The notes: generated by a model from the letters alone, not told the origin. A stretch of 9,316 bases of DNA from an uncultured Collinsella sp. (GCA_934654765.1 CAKUGX010000077.1:1-9316), one strand, 5' to 3'. Shown: positions 1-5,655, counted from the first letter of the stretch. Program-made: numbers and translations.

Positions 1-2
1 AG

Positions 3-1085
3 CTCGCCGGCAACGTGGCCTCACTCAATCCCAATATTGGCAGTCTTAACTACGATGTCAACCTCAATGACACCGAGAATTGCCTCCATTCTGAGAAGAT
101 CCAGTCCATGCCCGAAGAAAATGGTTTCGCCGAGTACACCGACGGCAAGTTCGATGTCGCCAAAACCTATGGCGAAAGCCTCGCCGATTCCGGCGTTCAC
201 CAGTGGTCCCGCTATGTCCAGGGCCGCAACTATTTTGGTAGCCCGCTGACCAAAGGCACAGATTACGACATTATCACAGTTAAGAGCGATGATTATCCTG
301 ACCAAAAGGGAGCCATGGTCAGCGAAATCCAGCCCCTGTTCTTCAAACCTGGCAAGTCTGGTTGGAGCACTTTCGAGTTGATTCGCGCCTTCGGCAACCG
401 CGGCGAGAACGTCCCCGGCCTCAACGCGAACACTGATGGTGTTTATTGCATTGGCAGTGAGCGTAACACCGAGATCAATCTCTTCCAGATTCGCAACGGC
501 CTCGATCCCCAGGTGGCAACCATCCAGTGGGAGATGCTCTCGCGCGCCGAGTTCTCCGTTGCCATACCGCTGTACTCCGCTCTGATGACTGAGGTTAGCC
601 CGTACTTCAGCGATCAGACTGTCTCCTTCGATCACTGCGACGAAGCGGACATCGTAAACAACGAGGAACCCGAGAATTCCATCAACTACGTCCTCATGGA
701 CATTAGCTCCCTCTGCTTCGAGAACCGCGCCACCCTTGCCACCGGCGTCCGTGCCTACCTCGACGCGCTCCAGAATGAGCTCATCGAGCAGAACAAGGAA
801 GTTGACGCCGCTATGCTAGCCGAGACGACCACCGAGGGCCGAACCGCCCTGGCCAACAAGGCCGGCAAGGCTGCTACCGAGAACACCTACAAGAAGTGCA
901 AGGCCCTGCTCCAGGAGATGCGCGCCTATCAGAAGGCCGGAAACTTTGACGAACCCTTCACCCCGAGTGATCTGAACACCGAGACCAACGGCCTCAAGGA
1001 GTCCATCACCTACGCCCAGGACGCTCGCCACCGATCCGGTCACCCCGGATCAGCCTGGTACCCCCGAGCAGCCTGGCACTCCTGA
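3..1085 (+). CDS. Peptidase family C69 (dipeptidase-like) surface protein, 5' end outside window, frameshifted near 3' end
   Basis: The reading frame is already open at the first bases, so the start and the expected catalytic N-terminal cysteine lie upstream. The GTG at 15 has no ribosome binding site and is not taken as the start. The visible part matches the C-terminal half of C69 (U34-type) dipeptidases as I remember the family: a stretch reading IGSERNTEINLFQIRN, then TIQWEMLSRAEFSVAIPLYSAL, which resembles the family's core 'FQ.R ... QW ... F....P.Y' pattern. After it comes a helical, Ala/Glu/Lys-rich region (about 695-1020). The frame ends at a TGA (1083-1085) after a short tail rich in His, Arg and Trp that looks like wrong-frame sequence. 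The +1 frame carries a typical wall spacer and sortase signal, so the intact protein was probably a cell-wall-anchored, secreted peptidase. It is either a degraded gene, a phase-variable gene or a sequencing error. Family call fairly sure; substrate unknown. Confidence 0.75.
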   Translation, partial: LAGNVASLNPNIGSLNYDVNLNDTENCLHSEKIQSMPEENGFAEYTDGKFDVAKTYGESLADSGVHQWSRYVQGRNYFGSPLTKGTDYDIITVKSDDYPDQKGAMVSEIQPLFFKPGKSGWSTFELIRAFGNRGENVPGLNANTDGVYCIGSERNTEINLFQIRNGLDPQVATIQWEMLSRAEFSVAIPLYSALMTEVSPYFSDQTVSFDHCDEADIVNNEEPENSINYVLMDISSLCFENRATLATGVRAYLDALQNELIEQNKEVDAAMLAETTTEGRTALANKAGKAATENTYKKCKALLQEMRAYQKAGNFDEPFTPSDLNTETNGLKESITYAQDARHRSGHPGSAWYPRAAWHS

Positions 1086-1338
1086 GCAGCCCGGTACCCC
1101 GGATCAGCCCAGCAAGCCTGAGCAGCCCGCTAAGCCCGAGCAGCCCGCCACCAAGCCCGAGAAGCCTGGTAAGTCGGATACCACGACCACGGTAACCACC
1201 AACAAGACGAACACCAAGGGCGGCCTGCCCACCACCGGTGATCGTTTTGATGGCCGCATGGTGGCAGCATTCGCCGTCGCTGGCGTTGCCGTCATCTCCG
1301 CAGGCGGTTATATCCTCTATCGCCGCAACAAGGAGTAA
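1021..1338 (+). pseudogene. Out-of-frame C-terminus of the C69 protein: Pro-rich wall spacer, LPTTG sortase signal, membrane anchor
   Basis: Read in the frame +1 to the peptidase, this segment encodes TLATDPVTPDQPG, then repeated P-[D/E]-Q-P hexads, a Lys/Thr-rich stretch, LPTTG (codons 1225-1239), a hydrophobic segment (AAFAVAGVAVISAGGYILY) and the basic tail RRNKE before TAA at 1336-1338. This is the standard order of a sortase substrate: wall spacer, LPXTG, membrane helix, positive tail. There is no start codon with a ribosome site here, and this frame has a stop (973-975) just upstream, so it is only made if the frame changes between about 976 and 1033. Removing one base near 1018-1025 would join the two frames smoothly. 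The shift is not in a long homopolymer. The anchor identification is firm; the reason for the frame change is not known. Confidence 0.8.
1045..1152 (+). repeat. Six tandem 18-bp units encoding P-[DE]-Q-P-x-x
   Basis: Six consecutive 18-bp units (1045, 1063, 1081, 1099, 1117, 1135), each encoding Pro-Asp/Glu-Gln-Pro plus two variable residues (GT, GT, GT, SK, AK, AT). They form the peptidoglycan-spanning stalk before the LPTTG signal. Gain or loss of a unit would keep frame, so the repeat itself does not explain the frameshift upstream of it. Confidence 0.85.
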
Positions 1339-1350
1339 TCCCACACTGGT

Positions 1351-1387
1351 GCGGGCGGGATGGCACGGTTCGTCCCGCCCGCTTTTT
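1351..1387 (+). terminator. Rho-independent terminator after the C69 gene
   Basis: A perfect 10-bp stem (1351-1360 with 1373-1382, GCGGGCGGGA/TCCCGCCCGC), a 12-nt loop and a run of five T (1383-1387), starting 13 nt after the TAA of the anchor frame. It closes the surface-protein transcript and isolates the transporter operon. Confidence 0.9.
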
Positions 1388-1411
1388 GACCGGCGGGCGG
1401 GAAACATCGCT

Positions 1412-1434
1412 GAAATCTTTTCAAAAAAGATTTC
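1412..1434. promoter_or_regulatory. Perfect 10-bp inverted repeat upstream of the transporter promoter (possible operator)
   Basis: GAAATCTTTT (1412-1421) and AAAAGATTTC (1425-1434) are perfect inverted arms with a 3-nt centre. The site ends about 20 nt upstream of the -10 box, so it covers or abuts the -35 region. It is AT-rich in a GC-rich surrounding. The position suits a repressor or activator site for the transporter operon; no regulator gene is visible in the window. A back-up terminator is less likely, since the main terminator already stands at 1351. Confidence 0.4.
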
Positions 1435-1452
1435 CCCGCACACACTTTGCTG

Positions 1453-1461
1453 TGCTATAGT
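1453..1461 (+). promoter_or_regulatory. Extended -10 promoter of the Trp-attenuated transporter operon
   Basis: TGCTATAGT: a TG dinucleotide one base before TATAGT (1456-1461, 5 of 6 to TATAAT). The -35 region is weak, as usual for extended -10 promoters; the best candidate near 1431-1437 is poor. Transcription would begin near 1467-1469, giving a leader RNA of roughly 50 nt before the leader-peptide start codon. Confidence 0.5.
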
Positions 1462-1519
1462 GCAGCGCAACAGCAACTAGGTGCGACCGCGCCACGGCAT
1501 CACGAAAGGAGCCACCAAC

Positions 1520-1588
1520 ATGAAGAACACGATGAAGTCTCTCAACAACTGGTGGTGGCGTGATGCGAATACGATCGGTCGACAGTGA
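1520..1588 (+). CDS. 22-residue Trp leader peptide (attenuator peptide)
   Basis: ATG at 1520 follows a strong ribosome binding site (AAAGGAG, 1504-1510) at 9-nt spacing. The 22-codon frame ends at TGA 1586-1588 and contains three consecutive TGG codons (1550-1558), reading SLNNWWWRDANTIGRQ at its end. Three tandem Trp codons in so short a frame, ahead of a rho-independent terminator, is the classic mark of a Trp attenuation peptide; from memory, NWWW-type leaders precede trp genes in other actinobacteria. The peptide has no expected function of its own: its translation senses charged tRNA-Trp. The next gene encodes an ECF transporter S component rather than a Trp biosynthesis enzyme, which suggests that uptake is controlled by tryptophan. 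Confidence 0.88.
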   Translation: MKNTMKSLNNWWWRDANTIGRQ

Positions 1589-1686
1589 GTCCCTCACGCC
1601 TGTTTTTGCGCTCTAGGTGATGGAAGGCCTCCGGTTTCGACCGGGGGCCTTTTTCTATCTCGAGCCCGATCGCATTCGCATCACGC
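1558..1686 (+). repeat. Long inverted repeat enclosing the attenuator (arms 1558-1578 and 1666-1686)
   Basis: The 21-nt segment directly after the Trp codons (1558-1578) is complementary to 1666-1686 at 20 of 21 positions (single mismatch 1571/1673). The arms enclose the leader stop codon and the terminator hairpin. The left arm has two further partners: 1594-1600 (TCACGCC, with 1557-1563) and 1497-1504 (GCATCACG, with 1559-1566), the latter just before the leader ribosome site. In RNA this could form a closed multi-branch structure once the right arm is made. Its function is unknown; the gap 1589-1731 otherwise holds only the terminator and the ribosome site of the next gene. Confidence 0.8.
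1624..1654 (+). terminator. Attenuator terminator between the Trp leader peptide and the transporter genes
   Basis: Stem AAGGCCTCCGG (1624-1634) with CCGGGGGCCTT (1641-1651), one G-U pair, loop closed by T-A around TTCG, then a T run (1650-1654). It starts 35 nt after the leader stop codon and 78 nt before the first transporter gene, so transcription must read through it to reach the operon. A competing pairing is visible: 1575-1582 (TCGGTCGA) can pair with 1637-1644 (TCGACCGG), which would break the terminator. A ribosome that reaches the leader stop would cover 1575-1582 and let the terminator form; one stalled on the Trp codons would leave it free. The hairpin is seen directly; the switching model is inference. 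Confidence 0.85.
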
Positions 1687-1731
1687 GCCTCCGCTTTTCT
1701 CCTGCACTCCCCTTCCGAAAGGATTTTCACC

Positions 1732-2304
1732 ATGTCTCAGAACACCACCGCCACCCAGCCCCGCACCGTCCAGGCCGCCGACCGCGGCAAACTTGACGTC
1801 CGCGCCCTCGTCCTGCTCGCCATCCTGCTTGCCGCCGGCTTCATCCTCAACTTCACCGTCGGTAAGGCCATCTCGGGCATCTCGGGCGGCATGATCAGCC
1901 CCGAGTTCATCATCTCGGCCTTCTGCCTCACCATCCTGGTCGTGCGCCCCAACATCGGTCAGGCGCTCGTCATCGGCCTCATTTCGGCCGCCGTAATCCA
2001 GATCACCACCACCTCGCCGTTCATCGATTTTGCCGCCGAGGGCATCGCCGCCATGCTCATGGCCGCCATCGTCAACGCCGCCGGCAAGAAGGGCCAGGTT
2101 AAGCCCGCTGTCGCTATTGTCGCCACCTTCGTGACCACCTTTGTCTCGGGCGTTATCTTCATGGTCATTAAGATGGCTATGCTCGGCGTGGTGGGCGAGC
2201 TCGCTGCCGCCATGCTGCCCGTCGTCGCCATGACCGCCGTCTTTAACGCCATCCTGGTCGGTGCCCTCTACCTGCCCATCCAGAAGGCCCTTAAGCTCAA
2301 CTAG
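1732..2304 (+). CDS. ECF transporter S component, probable tryptophan (TrpP-like) substrate-binding subunit
   Basis: 190 residues, ATG preceded by GAAAGGA at about 8 nt. After a polar N-terminus of about 23 residues the protein is almost wholly hydrophobic, with membrane segments around 24-44, 57-71, 76-92, 98-116, 124-146 and 158-184, matching the six-helix fold and usual length of S components. The conserved-looking parts are LVLLAILLAAGFILNFTVG, SAAVIQITT (85-93) and TAVFNA (168-173); the overall pattern recalls the TrpP-type tryptophan transporters. It is the first gene after the Trp attenuator, and fused ATPase and EcfT genes follow in the same operon, so it should capture the substrate in the membrane and pass it to the shared energising module. 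Tryptophan as substrate rests mainly on the leader peptide. Other aromatic compounds or Trp-derived molecules remain possible. Confidence 0.75.
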   Translation: MSQNTTATQPRTVQAADRGKLDVRALVLLAILLAAGFILNFTVGKAISGISGGMISPEFIISAFCLTILVVRPNIGQALVIGLISAAVIQITTTSPFIDFAAEGIAAMLMAAIVNAAGKKGQVKPAVAIVATFVTTFVSGVIFMVIKMAMLGVVGELAAAMLPVVAMTAVFNAILVGALYLPIQKALKLN

Positions 2305-2322
2305 CCCCCAGCGGCCTCGCCG

Positions 2323-2399
2323 CCAAAGACTGTCCCAAACAACTAGCTTTTGGGGACGTTCTTAAACAACTAGTCATTCAAGAACGTCCCCAATGACTA
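2323..2399 (+). repeat. 77-bp palindromic intergenic repeat, copy A
   Basis: Shares 72 of 77 bases with 3048-3124, same orientation. It contains a perfect 14-bp inverted repeat (TTGGGGACGTTCTT 2350-2363 and AAGAACGTCCCCAA 2380-2393) and, before it, CCCAAA/TTTGGG arms (2334-2339, 2349-2354) that would compete for the same bases. It lies between the two S-component genes and is followed by a small hairpin (2398-2404 with 2409-2415). It looks like a REP-type mobile palindrome of the kind moved by REP-associated tyrosine transposases, but no transposase gene is in the window. It may also affect the stability or amount of the distal message. Confidence 0.85.
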
Positions 2400-2457
2400 C
2401 CTTCTCCCGAAGGTATAGGCACCGCTTTATCAAAATTCACTCCGAAAGGAATCCATC

Positions 2458-3006
2458 ATGAACACCAACACCCAGGCTCGCACCGTCTCCGCCACCGCCT
2501 CCAACAAGGGCATCCTCGATATCTCTTCGCTCGTCTTACTCGCCATCCTGCTTGCCGCCGGCTTTATCCTCAACATGACCGTCGGCAACGCTCTTGCCGC
2601 AACGGGCATTAAGCCGCAGTTCATCATTGCCGTCTATGCTCTGGCCATCGCACTCACGCAGGCAAGCTTTGCCCAGGCAGCCATCTTTGGCATCCTGTCG
2701 GCCGCCGTCATCCAGATCACCACGTCAATCCCCGGCCTCAACTTTGTTACCGAGCTCGCCGGTGCACTGACCATGGCGGCGCTCGTTAAGACCAACATCG
2801 GTGGCGAGAAGCTCAACCCCTTTATCGCCGGCCTGCTCACCACCCTGGTCTCGGGTGCCCTCTTCGCCGTCCTGGGCACCGTCATCATGGGTGCCGCGCT
2901 GCCCACGGCACTCGCCAAGGTGCCCATCGTGCTCGGCACTGCCGTCTTCAACGCCGTCGTGGTCCAGGCCCTCTTCTTCCCCCTGCGCAAGGTGCTCAAC
3001 AAATAG
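2458..3006 (+). CDS. Second ECF transporter S component, paralogue of the upstream one
   Basis: 182 residues, ATG with GAAAGGA (2444-2450) at 7-nt spacing. Clearly related to the preceding gene: LVLLAILLAAGFILN is identical (25-39 here, 26-40 there), SAAVIQITT (81-89) and TAVFNA (161-166) are shared, and the order of hydrophobic segments is the same. Most other positions differ, so this is an old duplication rather than a recent copy. Two S genes with one ATPase/EcfT pair suggest two related substrates, or one substrate with different affinities, served by one module. Because it lies behind the same attenuator, both are probably under tryptophan control unless the repeat at 2323-2399 brings its own signals. 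I cannot tell the substrate from the sequence. Confidence 0.72.
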   Translation: MNTNTQARTVSATASNKGILDISSLVLLAILLAAGFILNMTVGNALAATGIKPQFIIAVYALAIALTQASFAQAAIFGILSAAVIQITTSIPGLNFVTELAGALTMAALVKTNIGGEKLNPFIAGLLTTLVSGALFAVLGTVIMGAALPTALAKVPIVLGTAVFNAVVVQALFFPLRKVLNK

Positions 3007-3017
3007 CCTGATATGAT

Positions 3018-3047
3018 GGACGGGGCCGCGCGCTGGCGGCCCCGTCC
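3018..3047 (+). other. Very stable GC hairpin without a T run, directly before repeat copy B
   Basis: GGACGGGGCCGC (3018-3029) pairs perfectly with GCGGCCCCGTCC (3036-3047), a 12-bp stem with a 6-nt loop. It begins 12 nt after the second S-component stop codon. The next bases are the left end of the 77-bp repeat and contain no T run, so it is not a standard rho-independent terminator. It may protect the upstream message from 3' decay, or be an old terminator whose T run was displaced by the repeat. Confidence 0.7.
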
Positions 3048-3124
3048 CCAAAGACTGTCCCAAACAGCTAGCTTTTGGGGACGTTCTTAGACGATTAGTC
3101 ATTTAAGAACGTCCCCAATGACTA
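3048..3124 (+). repeat. 77-bp palindromic intergenic repeat, copy B
   Basis: Same element as 2323-2399 with five substitutions and the same orientation. Here the perfect inverted repeat is 15 bp (TTGGGGACGTTCTTA 3075-3089 and TAAGAACGTCCCCAA 3104-3118). Its right end is directly followed by the ribosome binding site of the ATPase gene (TGAAAGG, 3124-3130), leaving only 12 nt to the ATG at 3137. The hairpin could therefore influence translation or transcript processing at the S/ATPase boundary. Substitutions lie outside the stem, as expected if the palindrome is the part under selection. Confidence 0.87.
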
Positions 3125-3136
3125 TGAAAGGTATCC

Positions 3137-4888
3137 ATGAAAACGATCATCAACGTCGACGATGTCTCGTTCTCCTATGGTGCGCAGACCGAGCAGGCGC
3201 TTAAGCACATCTCGCTCGATGTGAACAAGGGAGACTTTATCGGCATTATCGGGCCCTCGGGCGCCGGCAAGTCTACGCTTGCTGCCTGCCTGTCGGGTGC
3301 CGTGCCCCACCACTACACCGGCACGTTCTTTGGGTCCGTCATGGTTGACGGCCGTGACACCTGCGAAGTCTCGCTCACCGACGTGTCGCAGATCGTCGGC
3401 AGCGTGCTGCAGGACATCGACACGCAGATGGTCGCCTCGGTCGTCGAGGACGAAATGCTCTTTGGCCTGGAGAACTTTGGCGTCCCCCACGATCAGATCG
3501 AGCAGCGTGTAAGCGAGACACTCGAGACGGTCGGCATCAGCGACCTGCGCGACCGCGAAATCGCCACCCTCTCGGGCGGGCAGAAGCAAAAGGTGGCCAT
3601 CGCCGCCATCCTCGCCATGCGCCCCCGCGTACTGGTGCTCGATGAGCCCACCGCAGCACTCGACCCCGCCAGCTCCACGCTGGTCTTCGAGACCCTGCGC
3701 GAGGCAAACCGCGCACTCGACATCACCATCGTCGTCGTTGAGCAAAAGGTCGCCCTGCTCTCGGAGTACTGCAACCGCGTGCTCGTGCTCAACCATGGCG
3801 AAATCGCGCTACAGGGCGAGCCGCACGAGGTCTTCGCGCACACCGATGAGCTTCGCACCATTGGCGTCGACTGCCCCCGCGTCACACGCATCTTCAATAG
3901 CCTGGAGGCCGATGGTCTGGCAAGCGGCACCCCTTGCTTGGATGTCGACGAGGCCGAGCGCCTGATTTCGGGCATCGTCGACCCCGCGCACGCGGCCAGC
4001 GAAGCCCAGGCTCCCGCGGGCTCCCCGCACGCCCCGTCGTTGCGCCCTCATGCCAAGGACGCCGAACCCGTGCTCACCTTCGACCATGTTGAGTTTGCCT
4101 ATCCCAACGGCGGTGCCGCCGTCCACGACCTCAACCTGACCCTCTACCCCGGCGAGCTCGTGGGCATTGTCGGCCAAAACGGCGCCGGCAAGACCACGCT
4201 CACCAAGCTGCTCACGGGCCTGCTTAAGCCCGCCTCGGGCAGCGTGCGCGTCACGGGCCTTGACACCGCCGCGGTTCCCACGAGTCGCATTGCCCGCGAG
4301 GTCGCAACGCTCTTCCAAAACCCCGACCGCCAGATCTGCAAGGACACCGTGCTCGACGAGGTCGCTTTTGGCCTGGAGCTTGCCGGCATCGACCGCGCCG
4401 AAGCCTTGCGCCGTGCCCAGCTCGTCATCGACCGCTTTGGCCTGCCCGCCGACGAGGCTCCCTTCTCGCTTTCGCGCGGCCAGCGACAAATGGTGGCGCT
4501 CGCCTCCGTCGTAGTGGTTGAGCCCAAGATTGTAGTGCTCGACGAGCCCACGAGCGGCCTTGACTACCGCGAGTGCATGACCGTCATGGAAACGGTGCGC
4601 ACCATGGCCGAACGCGGCTGTGCCGTGATTATGGTCTGCCACGATATGGAAGTCGTTTCCGACTTTGCCGAGCGCATCGTTGTGATGGCCGACGGCCGCA
4701 TCCTCGACCGCGGACGCACACACGAGCTGTTCTCGAATATTGAGCTCATGCTGCGTGCCTACGTGGAGCCGCCCCAGGTCATTGAGCTCTCGCGCCGTTT
4801 GGCATCCTCCGTCTCTCCCGCTTTTGCGCAGGTGAGCGAGGTCACCGATATCGTTCGCATTACCAAGGAGATGGTCCGTCGTGGTTAA
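3137..4888 (+). CDS. ECF transporter energy-coupling ATPase, two ABC domains fused in one chain (EcfA1-EcfA2 type)
   Basis: 583 residues; ATG with GAAAGG at 6-7 nt. It powers the ECF transporter: two ABC domains hydrolyse ATP on the cytoplasmic side and move EcfT and the S component. Domain 1 (about 1-240): Walker A GPSGAGKST (39-47), Q-loop Gln92, signature LSGGQ (145-149), Walker B VLVLDE with Glu170. Domain 2 (about 311-545): Walker A GQNGAGKTT (346-354), Q-loop FQNPDRQ with Gln394, signature LSRGQ (445-449), Walker B with Glu470, switch His502. An Ala/Pro-rich linker (about 280-310) joins them. Domain 1 has Gln203 (VVVEQK) where the switch histidine is expected. Because each ATP site uses the Walker A of one domain and the signature of the other, both departures fall in one site, leaving one standard and one altered site. 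The 3' end overlaps the EcfT gene by 8 nt, so the two are co-translated. Confidence 0.92.
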   Translation: MKTIINVDDVSFSYGAQTEQALKHISLDVNKGDFIGIIGPSGAGKSTLAACLSGAVPHHYTGTFFGSVMVDGRDTCEVSLTDVSQIVGSVLQDIDTQMVASVVEDEMLFGLENFGVPHDQIEQRVSETLETVGISDLRDREIATLSGGQKQKVAIAAILAMRPRVLVLDEPTAALDPASSTLVFETLREANRALDITIVVVEQKVALLSEYCNRVLVLNHGEIALQGEPHEVFAHTDELRTIGVDCPRVTRIFNSLEADGLASGTPCLDVDEAERLISGIVDPAHAASEAQAPAGSPHAPSLRPHAKDAEPVLTFDHVEFAYPNGGAAVHDLNLTLYPGELVGIVGQNGAGKTTLTKLLTGLLKPASGSVRVTGLDTAAVPTSRIAREVATLFQNPDRQICKDTVLDEVAFGLELAGIDRAEALRRAQLVIDRFGLPADEAPFSLSRGQRQMVALASVVVVEPKIVVLDEPTSGLDYRECMTVMETVRTMAERGCAVIMVCHDMEVVSDFAERIVVMADGRILDRGRTHELFSNIELMLRAYVEPPQVIELSRRLASSVSPAFAQVSEVTDIVRITKEMVRRG

Positions 4889-5627
4889 CGTCATCGACTA
4901 CATGCCGGGCGACACACTGCTGCACCGCCTGAACCCCGTCGTCAAGCTGGGCCTCGCTGCCTCCATCATCATAGGCATCTTCTTGTCCGACACCTATGTG
5001 GCGCTGCTGGGCTTTTTGGCACTCACCCTTGCGTTGGGCGCCTACGCCGGCGTCGTCGATCGCCTGTTCTCGCTGCTCAAGCTGCTGATTCCGCTCGCAC
5101 TTATCATGTTGTTGCTCCAGCTGGCCTTTATGCGCGATGGCAACGTGATATGGGGCTTTATCACCGACACGGGGCTCATCACCGGATCAAAGGCCTGCCT
5201 GCGCCTGCTGGGTGTGGCATTGCCACTCATCCTCATGCTCATGGTGACCAAGCTCAACGACCTTGCCAACGCCTGCGTCGAGGTGCTGCACGTGCCGTAT
5301 CGCTATGCCTTTACCTTTACCACGGCACTGCGCTTTGTGCCGGTGTTTGGCCAGGAGATGAACGCCATCATGGAGGCGCAGACCGCACGCGGCGTCGAGT
5401 ATGACACCAAGAACCCCATCAAGAAGCTCAAGCTCATGCTGCCGTTGTGCGTACCGCTGCTTATCTCGAGCGTGGGCAAGACCGACGCCACCGCGCTTGC
5501 CGCCGAGCAGCGCGGCTTCTACCTGCGCACGCGCGCCAGCTCGTACAAGCGCTATCCCATCAAGGGTCTGGATATCGCCGTGCTCGCCATCAGCGTCGCC
5601 CTCATCATCCTGGGATTCCTGTTCTAG
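4881..5627 (+). CDS. ecfT: ECF transporter transmembrane subunit EcfT (CbiQ family)
   Basis: 248 residues starting at a GTG (4881) that lies inside the end of the ATPase gene; the site AAGGAG (4865-4870) at 10-nt spacing decides this start. The N-terminal HRLNPVVKL is the typical CbiQ/EcfT opening. Hydrophobic segments lie around 22-58, 64-82, 104-123, 146-156 and 229-247. The two coupling motifs that contact the ATPase domains are visible: TARGVEYD (ARG 169-171) and AEQRGFY (210-212, QRG instead of ARG). The protein is the scaffold linking the S components to the fused ATPase. Only one EcfT is present for two S genes. It is the last gene of the operon; a terminator follows 29 nt after the stop codon. 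Confidence 0.9.
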   Translation: MVNVIDYMPGDTLLHRLNPVVKLGLAASIIIGIFLSDTYVALLGFLALTLALGAYAGVVDRLFSLLKLLIPLALIMLLLQLAFMRDGNVIWGFITDTGLITGSKACLRLLGVALPLILMLMVTKLNDLANACVEVLHVPYRYAFTFTTALRFVPVFGQEMNAIMEAQTARGVEYDTKNPIKKLKLMLPLCVPLLISSVGKTDATALAAEQRGFYLRTRASSYKRYPIKGLDIAVLAISVALIILGFLF

Positions 5628-5655
5628 CAATCGCCAGCGGCAACCGGTACATGCA

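Noticed and set aside
15..17. GTG at 15 as the start of the first gene
   Set aside because: No ribosome binding site, frame open upstream, and the protein begins in the middle of the C69 domain.
1478..1495. TAGGTGCGACCGCG resembles the conserved T-box sequence of tRNA-sensing riboswitches
   Set aside because: The likely transcription start near 1467 leaves no room for the specifier stem, the match is partial, and the following Trp leader peptide already explains the control.
1542..1733. A 63-codon frame on the - strand across the leader, containing RDANAIG much like the leader peptide's RDANTIG
   Set aside because: The likeness comes from the inverted repeat (1558-1578/1666-1686). There is no ribosome site and the frame crosses two hairpins.
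2350..2393. Repeat hairpin as a rho-independent terminator
   Set aside because: The 14-bp stem is followed by TGACTA rather than a T run, and genes of the same system continue downstream.
2323..3124. The two 77-bp repeats as a CRISPR array or as insertion sequence ends
   Set aside because: Only two copies, spaced by a normal gene, with no transposase between them and no short regular spacers.
3809..4894. Long open frame (361 codons) on the - strand opposite the fused ATPase gene
   Set aside because: Shadow of a GC-rich gene; composition is low-complexity Gly/Ala/Val/His and the + strand carries all ABC motifs.
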